NCBI GenBank assembly: GCA_949841355.1
Contig: CATKZP010000009.1
Span: 45,020-109,019, forward strand
Source of the DNA: an uncultured Oscillospiraceae bacterium
GTDB lineage: Bacteria; Bacillota; Clostridia; Oscillospirales; Oscillospiraceae
Length of the DNA: 64,000 nt
Direction of reading: 5' to 3'
The notes beneath the pieces are model-generated. The model had not been told where the DNA came from, did no database searches, and saw nothing but the letters and a program-made list of their open reading frames with translations. This document shows positions 56,191 through 63,919 of this stretch, in pieces. Made by a program: the position numbers and the translations under genes. The stretch's first letter is position 1. Each line of letters begins with the position of its first letter.

Positions 56191-56568
56191 TTGGCTTCTG
56201 GAAAGCCGAAGCAAAGCCCCGGTTGTAAGCAAAATGATGTGTCAGCCCTGGCAAGGCTGATGAAGGAGAGCTTCCAAAGTCACAAAATGACCCAAAAGCA
56301 GCTGGCAATCCGAAGCGGAATGTCAGAAGCCAGGGTAAGCCGGATTTTGCGGGGTGGAACTGTACGGCTGACCGAACAGGACATCAACCAGTTGGCCCTT
56401 GGCCTTAAAAAGGAACCGAAAGAACGGGATGAAATGCGGTATCTCGCATGGCCCGAACTTTACGAGATCGACAAGGCATTAAGCAGGGGTGACGGGGACA
56501 TTTTCACGGTGAACCATCGGTTGGCTGAAAAAGGATTTCCCCTATTGGGGAATGATTACGAGGAATAA
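56191..56568 (+). CDS. XRE-family regulator of the replication module
   Basis: The 125-residue protein has a helix-turn-helix at about 20-75 (LARLMKESFQSHKMTQKQLAIRSGMSEARVSRILRGGTVRLTEQDINQLALGL) and a short C-terminal part. The start is a TTG at 56191, with GGGAGG 7 bp upstream. A hairpin terminator follows. The perfect palindrome at 56621-56640, just upstream of the small-protein/rep/ftsK operon, is a plausible binding site. Confidence 0.85.
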   Translation: MASGKPKQSPGCKQNDVSALARLMKESFQSHKMTQKQLAIRSGMSEARVSRILRGGTVRLTEQDINQLALGLKKEPKERDEMRYLAWPELYEIDKALSRGDGDIFTVNHRLAEKGFPLLGNDYEE

Positions 56569-56574
56569 CAGGAA

Positions 56575-56616
56575 ACCGCCGTCCCAGGCAGCAATGGGGC
56601 GGCGGTAAATTTTTTT
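56575..56616 (+). terminator. Terminator after the second XRE gene
   Basis: ACCGCCG / CGGCGGT arms with an inner CCC/GGG stem are followed by AAATTTTTTTG. Confidence 0.75.
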
Positions 56617-56620
56617 GCCC

Positions 56621-56640
56621 AAATTTCACTGGTGAAATTT
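56621..56640. promoter_or_regulatory. Operator-like palindrome upstream of the rep operon
   Basis: AAATTTCAC-TG-GTGAAATTT is a perfect 20-bp palindrome. A -10-like TATGAT at 56659-56664 follows, with no clear -35; the palindrome would overlap the -35 position. Confidence 0.6.
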
Positions 56641-56751
56641 TTGAGTTGTCCCCTGTTGTATGATAAGGGCACACAAGGACTTGTGGGAAAAACAACCGGG
56701 CGGAGGACAGGCCAGCCGCCGCCCCCAAAATCAATAGGAGGAATTTACAGT

Positions 56752-57069
56752 ATGAAAATTACCGATTTGACCATCGATCCCCGGAGCTTGGGGAGCATGC
56801 TGTGGCTGGTGGACGTGGCCCCGGCCTATGAGTACAAGGACAACCGCCGGACGGACACCATCCTGGGCTACCGCTACGCCGTTGCCATGCCCGAAAAGGG
56901 GCTGGACAAAATCAATGTGCGTATTGACGGGGAGCGGCAGATGGAGGCCCCGGAGGGCTATGTGGAGGTGCGCTTCGACAACCTGGAGGTGTTCATCTAC
57001 TGGGCCCAGGGCCAGCCCCAGGTGGGCGCTAAGGCCACGGGCATTCATTTGGTGAACGCCAAGAGCTGA
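56752..57069 (+). CDS. Small element protein upstream of rep, function unknown
   Basis: The 105-residue protein reads MKITDLTIDPRSLGSMLWLVDVAPAY at the start, followed by a predicted beta-rich fold (LGYRYAVAMPEKGLDKINVRIDG, VEVRFDNLEVFIYW). Its place before a replication initiator and an FtsK-like gene is that of the YdcP/DUF961-type proteins of Tn916-like elements, which have a similar small beta-rich layout. I cannot confirm homology. AGGAGGA lies 9-15 bp upstream of ATG 56752. No membrane or catalytic motif is seen. Confidence 0.7.
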   Translation: MKITDLTIDPRSLGSMLWLVDVAPAYEYKDNRRTDTILGYRYAVAMPEKGLDKINVRIDGERQMEAPEGYVEVRFDNLEVFIYWAQGQPQVGAKATGIHLVNAKS

Positions 57070-57075
57070 CGGATT

Positions 57076-57155
57076 GGGCGGCGCTGGGGAGGCCACCGGG
57101 GAAAAGACAGTTCCCCTTAGGGAAGTGTCCCCCGGCGGCAGCGCCAGCGCCGCCC
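57076..57155. repeat. Inverted repeats flanking the origin side
   Basis: GGGCGGCGCTGG (57076-57087) and CCAGCGCCGCCC (57144-57155) are perfect 12-bp inverted repeats with smaller nested pairs (TTCCC/GGGAA) between them. They adjoin the origin hairpin and could form a larger extruded structure, or end the upstream transcript. Confidence 0.6.
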
Positions 57156-57157
57156 CT

Positions 57158-57206
57158 TTGCCATAAGGGTTAGTATTACCCTTATGGCAACCATGTAGCA
57201 TGTAGC
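57158..57206 (+). other. CRESS-type rolling-circle origin: hairpin with nonanucleotide plus iterons
   Basis: TTGCCATAAGGG (57158-57169) and CCCTTATGGCAA (57179-57190) form a perfect 12-bp stem. The 9-nt loop, with the first C of the stem, spells TAGTATTAC (57171-57179). This is the nonanucleotide nicked by circovirus and geminivirus Rep proteins, predicted nick between 57177 and 57178. Two tandem ATGTAGC repeats (57193-57199 and 57200-57206) follow at once, as Rep-binding iterons do in circovirus origins. The rep start codon is 20 bp further on. Confidence 0.88.
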
Positions 57207-57225
57207 AAAAGAACAGGAGGCCAGC

Positions 57226-58179
57226 ATGGGCAACAATACGCAATCCCGCAAATGGGCGCTGGTCATCAACAACCCATTGGAGGCCGCGCTTGACCATAGC
57301 GCCATCACGAAAATCCTACAGAAATTCGCCCCGGCCTATTACTGCATGGCTGACGAAACCGCCACGACAGGGACGTATCACACGCATATTTTCCTATATG
57401 CTCCTTCGCCCATCCGCTTTACCACCATCAAAAACCGATTTCCCACGGCGCACATTGAGAAAGCATATGGGAGCGCCAGGGACAACCGGGCGTATATCCG
57501 CAAAGAGGGAAAGTGGGCGGACACGGACAAGGCGGAAACCGCTGTTCCGGGCACCTTCCAGGAATGGGGAGACCTCCCGGCGGAGCAGGAGGAACAGGCC
57601 CCGCAGATGTTCCGGCTTGTCCAGAATATCCGGGCGGGTATGTCTACCACGGAAATCATTGACGATTCGCCAAATCTGGCCTTTCGAGTGCGGGACATTG
57701 ACTTACTCCGGCAGACCTTGACGGCGGAAAAGTACAGCGTGGAAAACCGCTCTTTGGAAGTGTCCTATATCTTCGGGGCCAGCGGCGCGGGGAAAACACG
57801 GGGCATTTATGAGCGGCATGACCCCCGCAGCATTTGCCGTATCACCAACTACAGGGCCGCGAGGGGGATTTCCTTCGATGGCTATAACGGACAGGATGTG
57901 CTGGTGTTTGAGGAGTTTAACAGCCAGATTCCCATTGAGGATATGCTGAATTATCTGGACGTTTACCCCCTGCACCTTCCGGCCCGGTACAGCGACCGAG
58001 TGGCCTGTTACACCAAAGTCTACATCACATCAAATTTACCGTTGGAAAAGCAATACCGGGCGGAACAGTGGGAGCGGCCCGAAACCTGGCGGGCGTTTCT
58101 GCGCCGGATTCATTCCGTGGTTGAATACCTCCCGGACGGCTCCACGGTGACACACAAGAAAGGAGGGCTTTCCCTATGA
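57226..58179 (+). CDS. rep: CRESS-type replication initiator Rep (HUH endonuclease plus SF3 helicase)
   Basis: The 317-residue protein has the full motif set of CRESS Rep proteins. The endonuclease has motif I WALVINNP (10-17), motif II HTHIFLY (metal His52/His54) and motif III YIRK with catalytic Tyr90 and Lys93. The SF3 helicase has Walker A GASGAGKT (184-191), Walker B VLVFEEF (225-231) and motif C ITSN (267-270). Such proteins nick the origin, stay attached through Tyr and unwind DNA for rolling-circle replication; bacterial homologues occur on pCRESS plasmids and integrative elements. A matching origin lies 20 bp upstream. The ATGA overlap with ftsK shows coupling. In mobile elements related proteins can also act as relaxases. 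Confidence 0.94.
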   Translation: MGNNTQSRKWALVINNPLEAALDHSAITKILQKFAPAYYCMADETATTGTYHTHIFLYAPSPIRFTTIKNRFPTAHIEKAYGSARDNRAYIRKEGKWADTDKAETAVPGTFQEWGDLPAEQEEQAPQMFRLVQNIRAGMSTTEIIDDSPNLAFRVRDIDLLRQTLTAEKYSVENRSLEVSYIFGASGAGKTRGIYERHDPRSICRITNYRAARGISFDGYNGQDVLVFEEFNSQIPIEDMLNYLDVYPLHLPARYSDRVACYTKVYITSNLPLEKQYRAEQWERPETWRAFLRRIHSVVEYLPDGSTVTHKKGGLSL

Positions 58180-59486
58180 CCCAAACCGAAAAAGACAATA
58201 TCAGCAAACGGACGGAAAACCGCCATCTACTCCGGCGCGTCAAGGCCGGATTTGCGGCGGCAAAGGCCACGCCATATAAGGGCCTGCTGCTGGTGCTGTA
58301 CCTCGTTGGGGCCATGCTGGTGTGGCTGCTCCGGGCGCATCTGTTCAGCCTGGACACCTATGGGCTGTTTTCTCCTGTCTTGGGGGCCGCTATCGACCTC
58401 TTGATTCCCTTGTATGGAGTGGGCGGCCTCCTGGCGCTGCTGGTGCTGCTGGGAACACCATGGGGCGGCAGGGCGGCAAAGGAGGGCTTGCAGAAAGCGG
58501 GCCTCACCAACCATGCGGGGGAGGCTCCTGTTCTGATCGCCAAGAGGCCGGACACAGACAGCCCCCGGCTGACGGTGTGGGAGTTTGACCCCTGCGGGAT
58601 TCCTCTCAATGAGTGGGAGGACAAGCGGGCCGGGGTGGAAACCGCGCTGAACATCACCATAGCCAAAATGGCCTGGGGGGAGGGGCGGAAAATCATCCGT
58701 GTCTATGCCGTCCCCGCCGAAAGCGATTTCCCGGCGTTGCTGCGCTGGAATGACAAGTACCTATCCCCGGACAGCTTCGTGCTGATACTGGGGGAGAGCC
58801 TGACGGGGCCTGTGACGGTGAACTTGGCCCATGTCCCCCACATTCTGCTGGGCGGCTCCACCGGGAGCGGAAAAAGCGTGCTGCTGAAGCTGCTGCTCAT
58901 GCAATCGCTCCACAAGGGGGCGGAGGTCTACATAGCCGACTTCAAAGGCGGGGTAGACTTTCCAAAGGTCTGGCACCAAAAATGCCGGATATGCTTCACC
59001 GAGGAAGATTTGCTCTATACCCTCAATCAGCTTGTGGCGGTGTTGGAATACCGCAAGGAGCGGCTGGCGGAAACCGGGTGCCCCAACCTGGACGCATACA
59101 ATGAGGCCACGGAGGAAAAGCTGCCCCGGCTGGTGTTCGCCTGTGACGAGGTGGCGGAGGTGCTGGACAGGACGGGCAAGAGCAAGGAGGACAAGGAGCG
59201 GCTGGGGCAGATCGAGAACAAGCTGTCCACCATTGCGCGGCTGGGGCGGGCTTTTGGGATTCATCTGATACTCTCCACCCAGCGGCCCGACGCTGCGATA
59301 CTTCCGGGACAAATCAAGAATAATCTGGATTTCCGGGTATGCGGCAGGGCGGACAACGTGCTTTCCCAAATCATCCTGGACAATACCAGCGCCGCCGAGC
59401 AGATACCCAAGGACGCGAGGGGCCGCTTTATCACTGGGGACCGGACGGTGTTCCAGGGCTATCTGTTCGACGAGGGGCAGCTATAG
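58176..59486 (+). CDS. FtsK/SpoIIIE-family DNA translocase, TcpA-like coupling protein
   Basis: The 436-residue protein has two or more N-terminal membrane helices (LLLVLYLVGAMLVWLLRAHLF and IDLLIPLYGVGGLLALLVLLG, about 36-93). A motor domain follows, with Walker A GGSTGSGKS (226-234), Walker B LPRLVFACDEVAEVLD (about 313-328) and LILSTQRPDAAILPGQIKNNLDFRVCGRA typical of FtsK-HerA conjugation ATPases. The length and two-helix start fit TcpA/Orf21-like coupling proteins of Gram-positive elements. It probably moves the element's DNA to a host conjugation channel. It is coupled to rep. Confidence 0.93.
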   Translation: MTQTEKDNISKRTENRHLLRRVKAGFAAAKATPYKGLLLVLYLVGAMLVWLLRAHLFSLDTYGLFSPVLGAAIDLLIPLYGVGGLLALLVLLGTPWGGRAAKEGLQKAGLTNHAGEAPVLIAKRPDTDSPRLTVWEFDPCGIPLNEWEDKRAGVETALNITIAKMAWGEGRKIIRVYAVPAESDFPALLRWNDKYLSPDSFVLILGESLTGPVTVNLAHVPHILLGGSTGSGKSVLLKLLLMQSLHKGAEVYIADFKGGVDFPKVWHQKCRICFTEEDLLYTLNQLVAVLEYRKERLAETGCPNLDAYNEATEEKLPRLVFACDEVAEVLDRTGKSKEDKERLGQIENKLSTIARLGRAFGIHLILSTQRPDAAILPGQIKNNLDFRVCGRADNVLSQIILDNTSAAEQIPKDARGRFITGDRTVFQGYLFDEGQL

Positions 59487-59502
59487 AACGGGGGCGGCTC
59501 CT

Positions 59503-59673
59503 ATGGCACGAAAAAAGAAGCCCAACGACTACGGCACAGGAATACCATTCCATGAAGTGGAAGCCCTGGCCCGGGTGTTGCTCCCGGAGATTCAAGCCTT
59601 TTTTGAGAGCGAGGAAGGGCAGAGGGAGTTTGCCGAGTGGAAAGCACAGCGGAGCGCGGAACAAAAGGAATAG
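59503..59673 (+). CDS. Small basic/acidic protein at the end of the rep operon
   Basis: The 56-residue reading frame MARKKKPNDYGTGIPFHEVE... starts at ATG 59503, 17 bp after ftsK, and ends at TAG 59673. The N-terminus is Lys-rich and the rest is helical and acidic (EIQAFFESEEGQREFAEWKA). Proteins of this kind close many integrative-element operons, but its role is unknown. The ribosome site is weak, so coupling to ftsK is likely. Confidence 0.6.
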   Translation: MARKKKPNDYGTGIPFHEVEALARVLLPEIQAFFESEEGQREFAEWKAQRSAEQKE

Positions 59674-59776
59674 GTATAGAGCCGGGCGGGAGCACCTTTA
59701 ACGATGCTCCCGCCCCAAATAAATTACAGAAGATAACGGTAATTGATAAAATAAATTTTCAAAATATAATTTTCCT

Positions 59777-60184
59777 CTAATCATCGTAGGCATAAATAAC
59801 ATGGTTTGAGGGCATGGTGTCCCAATAATCGGGTGGCACATTATGATATGTGCTGATGATCACCAGGCCCCCATTGGACCAAAGGTAAAGGGCAAAGCCC
59901 GTTGTAATAACCAGCAGTACAGCCAAAATTGTCATTAAAACACGATGCTTGCGGCTTTTTTTCTGGCGTTCTATTACAACCGTAGTCGGGGTGCATTCGT
60001 CCAGCAAGCGGGCCGCGCATTCTTCTGGTGTGCCGAAATTTGCAATGAGTGCTTTTTCATCGGCATCAGGGACATCCTCAAAATAAGCCGCCAGGGCGTT
60101 GCTCAACCGGGAGAGCAGACGCTCCTTTTCCTCGGGAGAACAGTCCATCAGAATACGGACGGAATGAAGATAACGCTCCTTCAT
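59777..60184 (-). CDS. HAAS-type signalling membrane protein (DUF6120-like)
   Basis: The 135-residue protein has an N-terminal helical HAAS-like domain (SPEEKERLLSRLSNALAAYFEDVPDADEKALIANFGTPEECAARLLDE), a basic segment and one transmembrane helix (VLMTILAVLLVITTGFALYLW). In Firmicutes such proteins are encoded with a PadR regulator and act as its sensor or anti-regulator partner. It overlaps the PadR gene by 4 bp, fitting that pattern. Confidence 0.82.
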   Translation of the reverse strand: MKERYLHSVRILMDCSPEEKERLLSRLSNALAAYFEDVPDADEKALIANFGTPEECAARLLDECTPTTVVIERQKKSRKHRVLMTILAVLLVITTGFALYLWSNGGLVIISTYHNVPPDYWDTMPSNHVIYAYDD

Positions 60185-60531
60185 TTGGTAACACCTCCTC
60201 CCTCGGTTTCCAATACGTTTGACACTAGTTGATTCACTCCAGCGATAAACGACTGATAGGTGGCCCAGATCTGTCGGAAATAATCCCGTCCCGTTTCGGT
60301 AATCCCGAAGTACTGCCGCCTTCTTCCATCGGGCGCGATTTGTTTTGGCAGTTCCTGGACATACTCCTGCTCAATCATGCGGTAAAGGATCGAATAGGGA
60401 AATGTAATCGCAATGGCTCCGTTACTGCGTTCCTCGATTGCAGGGGCCAGTTCTAACGCATAGTAATCTCTTTCATGAAGTAGTGCAAGCACTAACATTT
60501 CTGATAGGGCCTTTTTTAAGTTTTCTTCCAT
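60181..60531 (-). CDS. PadR-family transcriptional regulator
   Basis: The 116-residue regulator has the PadR winged helix: LKKALSEMLVLALLHERDYYALELAPAIEERSNGAIAITFPYSILYRMIEQEYVQ, then RRRQYFGITETGRDYFRQIW. I start at ATG 60531 because the promoter lies upstream of it. A perfect inverted repeat GCATAG-N7-CTATGC sits between its -35 and -10 boxes, which suggests self-repression. The paired HAAS gene probably tunes it. Confidence 0.88.
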   Translation of the reverse strand: MEENLKKALSEMLVLALLHERDYYALELAPAIEERSNGAIAITFPYSILYRMIEQEYVQELPKQIAPDGRRRQYFGITETGRDYFRQIWATYQSFIAGVNQLVSNVLETEGGGVTK

Positions 60532-60561
60532 CTCTCCGCCCCGTCCCTTCAAATTAAGAAG

Positions 60562-60590
60562 ATTATAGCATAGATTTTTGCTATGCACAA
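60562..60590 (-). promoter_or_regulatory. Promoter and operator of the PadR-HAAS operon
   Basis: TTGTGC (60585-60590), 17-bp spacer and perfect TATAAT (60562-60567) on the minus strand. The inverted repeat GCATAG-N7-CTATGC (60568-60586) fills the spacer. Confidence 0.75.
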
Positions 60591-60629
60591 TCACAATATT
60601 TATTAACCAAATAATTTTTCTATATATAA

Positions 60630-60667
60630 AATTTGTCATTGACAAATTATTAGAAGCACTCTATAAT
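60630..60667 (+). promoter_or_regulatory. Consensus promoter with overlapping palindrome for the 407-residue unknown
   Basis: TTGACA (60639-60644), 17-bp spacer and TATAAT (60662-60667) are exact consensus. AATTTGTCA-T-TGACAAATT (60630-60648) is a perfect palindrome covering the -35, so a repressor probably controls it. Confidence 0.82.
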
Positions 60668-60743
60668 CGAGATGCTAGGTAAACTCTGTTGAAAATGAAG
60701 CTAGAAGCAAATCAAGTTGATTTTTTTAGGAGTGAAGGACTTT

Positions 60744-61967
60744 ATGAATATCAGCGGGTTTCTAAATCCGTCTGTATCGGCGATTCGATTTATGGACTGC
60801 TCAAAAAGAACGAGTTCCTCATCATTTCGAGATCTGCTGTCCGATGCACAGCAAACAGAACAAGGGCCAATCCGCATGTATCTGCCTCGGGAAAACACCA
60901 TTTATTCTGGTGGGATAGGCTATCAAACGGTCTATGCGGAATATACTTCCGATTCCACTGACGAGGATCCTGTTGTCCGAATCAAGGGTCAGGCCAGCGA
61001 CGGTGAATTTGACTTTACCTGTCACATCAATGACATTGATCCGAAGCAGGCATCCTATGCGGAAATGTGCGCTTTGTTTGGTCATTTGCAGAAAACTGGG
61101 CAAATTCCACCCGAAGCAAATTCACTTGTTCATTTTAATGTGCTCCCCCACGGAATAAATACGGGGAAAGTCACACAGAAACTGAACTATATGAATGAAA
61201 TTGATAAAATGACTACATCGCAAATGTTTTCTCAGTCTAATCGAACTGAAGCGAAGTATCTGCTTAAAATGTATCAAGATTTTATCGATGCAAAACAGCA
61301 GGAAAGTGAGACAACCAGCATGGATATGGATATGAGGATATCGGGGAATGGGCGCATGGGTACGTTTTCCGGCGGGAACGCCGCCCCCAACATAGCGGCA
61401 TCCGACGCTGCGGCCCAGATGGGGAAGCTGACCGACACCATGGACTTCACCGATCCAATAACGGATCTTACTTTAAGAGCCGCATATGACCAACTTTCGA
61501 TAGAATCCAAAAGCGTATTGGATCGCATGAATGCCGGGGATGGCAACATCACTCAGGACGAATGGACGGAGCTTTGCCGAGAGTTAAAAGACGCAGGATT
61601 GATCACGGAATCCGACTTCATGCACACCAGGGCAAATCTCCGTATAGTGCCCATTGGGTATAAGGATAATAATGGGAACGCTGTGCTTTATGATAATCCT
61701 CCGATTTTAAGCGGACTGGAGATGGACACCCATTTGAGCGGTTACTCTGGTCTTTCAAAAGCTTGGACCGTGGATGATTGGTCAGGCGACCCTCTCAGCT
61801 ATTTTGATTCATGGATTGAATCACTGCGCAAGTGGAGAAATGACCTGGCCTCTCAGCGGAATGAAGATGGCACACGGAAGTATGATGATCTTTCCGGCAT
61901 TGGCAATAACATCAACTCTTGCGAGAAAGTAACTAATTTGATGAAAATGCTAATGAGGTTCTGTTAA
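60744..61967 (+). CDS. Protein of unknown function, 407 residues
   Basis: I do not recognise this protein. It starts MNISGFLNPSVSAIRFMDCSK, has no signal peptide or membrane segment, and is polar. A beta-like N-terminal part (IRMYLPRENTIYSGGIGYQTVYAEY, VVRIKGQASDGEFDFTCHINDIDP) is followed by a Gly/Met-rich segment (DMDMRISGNGRMGTFSGG). A helical C-terminal half comes next, including NAGDGNITQDEWTELCRELKDAGLITESDF. Base composition is lower in GC than the chromosome, so it was acquired. A consensus promoter with palindrome and a strong terminator show it is a regulated single-gene unit divergent from PadR. Confidence 0.75.
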   Translation: MNISGFLNPSVSAIRFMDCSKRTSSSSFRDLLSDAQQTEQGPIRMYLPRENTIYSGGIGYQTVYAEYTSDSTDEDPVVRIKGQASDGEFDFTCHINDIDPKQASYAEMCALFGHLQKTGQIPPEANSLVHFNVLPHGINTGKVTQKLNYMNEIDKMTTSQMFSQSNRTEAKYLLKMYQDFIDAKQQESETTSMDMDMRISGNGRMGTFSGGNAAPNIAASDAAAQMGKLTDTMDFTDPITDLTLRAAYDQLSIESKSVLDRMNAGDGNITQDEWTELCRELKDAGLITESDFMHTRANLRIVPIGYKDNNGNAVLYDNPPILSGLEMDTHLSGYSGLSKAWTVDDWSGDPLSYFDSWIESLRKWRNDLASQRNEDGTRKYDDLSGIGNNINSCEKVTNLMKMLMRFC

Positions 61968-61995
61968 AATAAAACTGTATCAAAAGCATTACATC

Positions 61996-62034
61996 AAAAG
62001 GGCGGTAATATCAAGGAGGTATTACCGCCCTTTT
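61996..62034 (+). terminator. Rho-independent terminator of the unknown gene
   Basis: A perfect 15-bp stem AAAAGGGCGGTAATA / TATTACCGCCCTTTT with a 9-nt loop, ending in its own T-run. Confidence 0.9.
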
Positions 62035-62133
62035 AAACTATTTGTGTTGTCAATATGGGAAGTTTAGTCTCCATCTTACTTAACGTTAAAAGTATGTGCA
62101 ATACGTATAAAGAAGTTTTCTCTATTGGGAGTG

Positions 62134-62165
62134 CAACCGCATGATGTTGTGGCGTCATGCGGTTG
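62134..62165. repeat. Inverted repeat at the 3' end of the second recombinase gene
   Basis: CAACCGCATGA (62134-62144) and TCATGCGGTTG (62155-62165) are perfect 11-bp arms with a 10-nt loop. One arm covers the stop codon of the recombinase. It may be a terminator or part of the attachment site. Confidence 0.6.
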
Positions 62166-63801
62166 TCGTTTTGCTATACTGGCTAAACTCCGGGGAAAAA
62201 TCAATCTCCCCAATAAAGTTATAATGTACGTCAATGCGCTGGGTGCGATGGCCGCTGGACTTATCCGGGGCGTGGACAACTACCTTTTCCACAAACTCAC
62301 GCAAAAGGGCCGGAGTCAGCTCGGTGGGTTCGGTGTACTTCCGTACAATTTTCAGGAAATTCTGAATATTGACAGCCTGGGCCTCCGTCTCGGCTACAAC
62401 GCCTCGCAATTCCTCTGCGGACTGTTTCAGATCCAACTGCTCCTTTTCATAGTCCTCGTACAACCGGGTAAACCGCTCTACACTCAACGCCCCCGCCACA
62501 CGATCTTCATAAAGCTGTTGAATAATGCGGTCAAGTTCGCTGATGCGCCGCTCCTGCTTTTCCAGCTTGCGCTTGGCCCGCTCCTGCTCGGTACGCTGCG
62601 CCGCTGTCTTATTTTCCATGACGCGCCGAACAAACTCGTCCTCGTCATCCTGTGCGTAGGCCACAACACGCTGCAGGTTCTGGAGTACAAGTTCTTCCAG
62701 TACCACGGCCCTGATATAATGTGCGGTACATTGTTTTCTGGAGCGGTAGTTTGCACAAGTGTAACTCTCCTGTTCTTTTGTAAATGTAACGGTGCGGTGG
62801 TGGTACAGCTTTGCTCCGCAGTCGGCGCAGTAGGCCAGCCCGGAGAACAATCCCATTTCGCCCAGCTTGGTAGGGCGGCGACGCTGCTCCCGATTTTTCT
62901 GTACGATTTCCCATGTCTCCCTGTCAATAATCGCCTTGTGGGTGCCCTCAAACACCGCCCGCTTATCGGGGGGATTGATGATTGCTTTCTTGCTCTTATA
63001 GGAGAGTTTGGTGGTCTTGAAATTCGTTGTGCGGCCCAAATAAGTATCTTGATCCAAAATACTCAGAACAGTTGCGGGATTCCAACGGCAGGGATCATCT
63101 GGGTAGTAACGGCTTGTCCGGCCTGTGCGCCGAAACTCAATCGTCCCCGGCGTTGGGATTTCCCTCTCTTTCAGCATCCGGGCAATTTTACCGGGGCCGT
63201 TGCCCTCCACACATAGCTGGAAAATCAACTCCACCACGGGGGCGGTTTCCTCGTCCACCAAAAGCTGTCCGTCCTCGCCCTTTATGTAGCCGTAGGGGGC
63301 CTTTGACGCCAGCCGTTGGCCCGACATCCCTTTGTTTCGGAAAACCGCCCGTATCTTCTTCGAGGTGTCTTTGGCATACCACTCATTTATGATATTTCTG
63401 AACGGGGTAAAGTCATTTCCCAGTTGATCCTCGCTGTCTACTCCGTCATTGACGGCGATAAAGCGGATGCCCAGTTCTGGAAAGCGGATTTCTGTATATA
63501 GCCCGACCTCCAGATAATTCCTGCCAAACCGGGACATATCTTTGACTACCACCATACTGACAAGCCCTGCCTCAATGTCGGCCATCATTTCCATAAAGCC
63601 GGGACGCTTGAAATTTGTACCGCTCCATCCGTCGTCTTTGTAAACCTTATAGCTGGAAATTCCACGGTCTTGACAATACCTGGTGAGGATTTCGATTTGA
63701 TGGGCTATGCTGTTGCTGTCCCCCTCGTTCTCGTCGTCGCGGGAGAGCCGGACATAGAGGGCCGTCCATTTTTCAATCAAATTGCCTGACTGCTTAATCA
63801 T
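62155..63801 (-). CDS. Large serine recombinase (second element)
   Basis: The 548-residue protein has the catalytic N-terminal domain (ALYVRLSRDDENEGDSNSIAHQIE, VVVKDMSRFGRNYLEVGLYTE), the recombinase domain with RNKGMSGQRLASKAPYGYIKG, and a zinc ribbon (CADCGAKLYHH...CANYRSRKQCTAHYI). A coiled coil and a DUF4368-like C-terminus follow. It resembles TnpX-type transposon recombinases. GGAGG is 5 bp before ATG 63801; the TTG at 63813 is less likely. It is unlike the first recombinase in sequence, so two separate mobile elements meet here. Confidence 0.94.
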   Translation of the reverse strand: MIKQSGNLIEKWTALYVRLSRDDENEGDSNSIAHQIEILTRYCQDRGISSYKVYKDDGWSGTNFKRPGFMEMMADIEAGLVSMVVVKDMSRFGRNYLEVGLYTEIRFPELGIRFIAVNDGVDSEDQLGNDFTPFRNIINEWYAKDTSKKIRAVFRNKGMSGQRLASKAPYGYIKGEDGQLLVDEETAPVVELIFQLCVEGNGPGKIARMLKEREIPTPGTIEFRRTGRTSRYYPDDPCRWNPATVLSILDQDTYLGRTTNFKTTKLSYKSKKAIINPPDKRAVFEGTHKAIIDRETWEIVQKNREQRRRPTKLGEMGLFSGLAYCADCGAKLYHHRTVTFTKEQESYTCANYRSRKQCTAHYIRAVVLEELVLQNLQRVVAYAQDDEDEFVRRVMENKTAAQRTEQERAKRKLEKQERRISELDRIIQQLYEDRVAGALSVERFTRLYEDYEKEQLDLKQSAEELRGVVAETEAQAVNIQNFLKIVRKYTEPTELTPALLREFVEKVVVHAPDKSSGHRTQRIDVHYNFIGEIDFSPEFSQYSKTTTA

Positions 63802-63849
63802 TTTAGCCTCCAATCCGGCAGTTACCGTTTCTGGCCTTGTGACACTTAT

Positions 63850-63878
63850 ATTATACTCAATATCAAGAAAAGCGTCAA
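63850..63878 (-). promoter_or_regulatory. Promoter of the second recombinase gene
   Basis: TTGACG (63873-63878), 17-bp spacer, TATAAT (63850-63855) on the minus strand. Confidence 0.75.
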
Positions 63879-63919
63879 ATATTCGACAAATTCAGCGGGG
63901 CTTATGTATTATTTCCTTG

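Noticed and set aside
57076..57155. Taking the GC-rich 12-bp inverted repeat as the Rep nick site
   Set aside because: It lacks a nonanucleotide and iterons; the adjacent hairpin at 57158-57190 has both.
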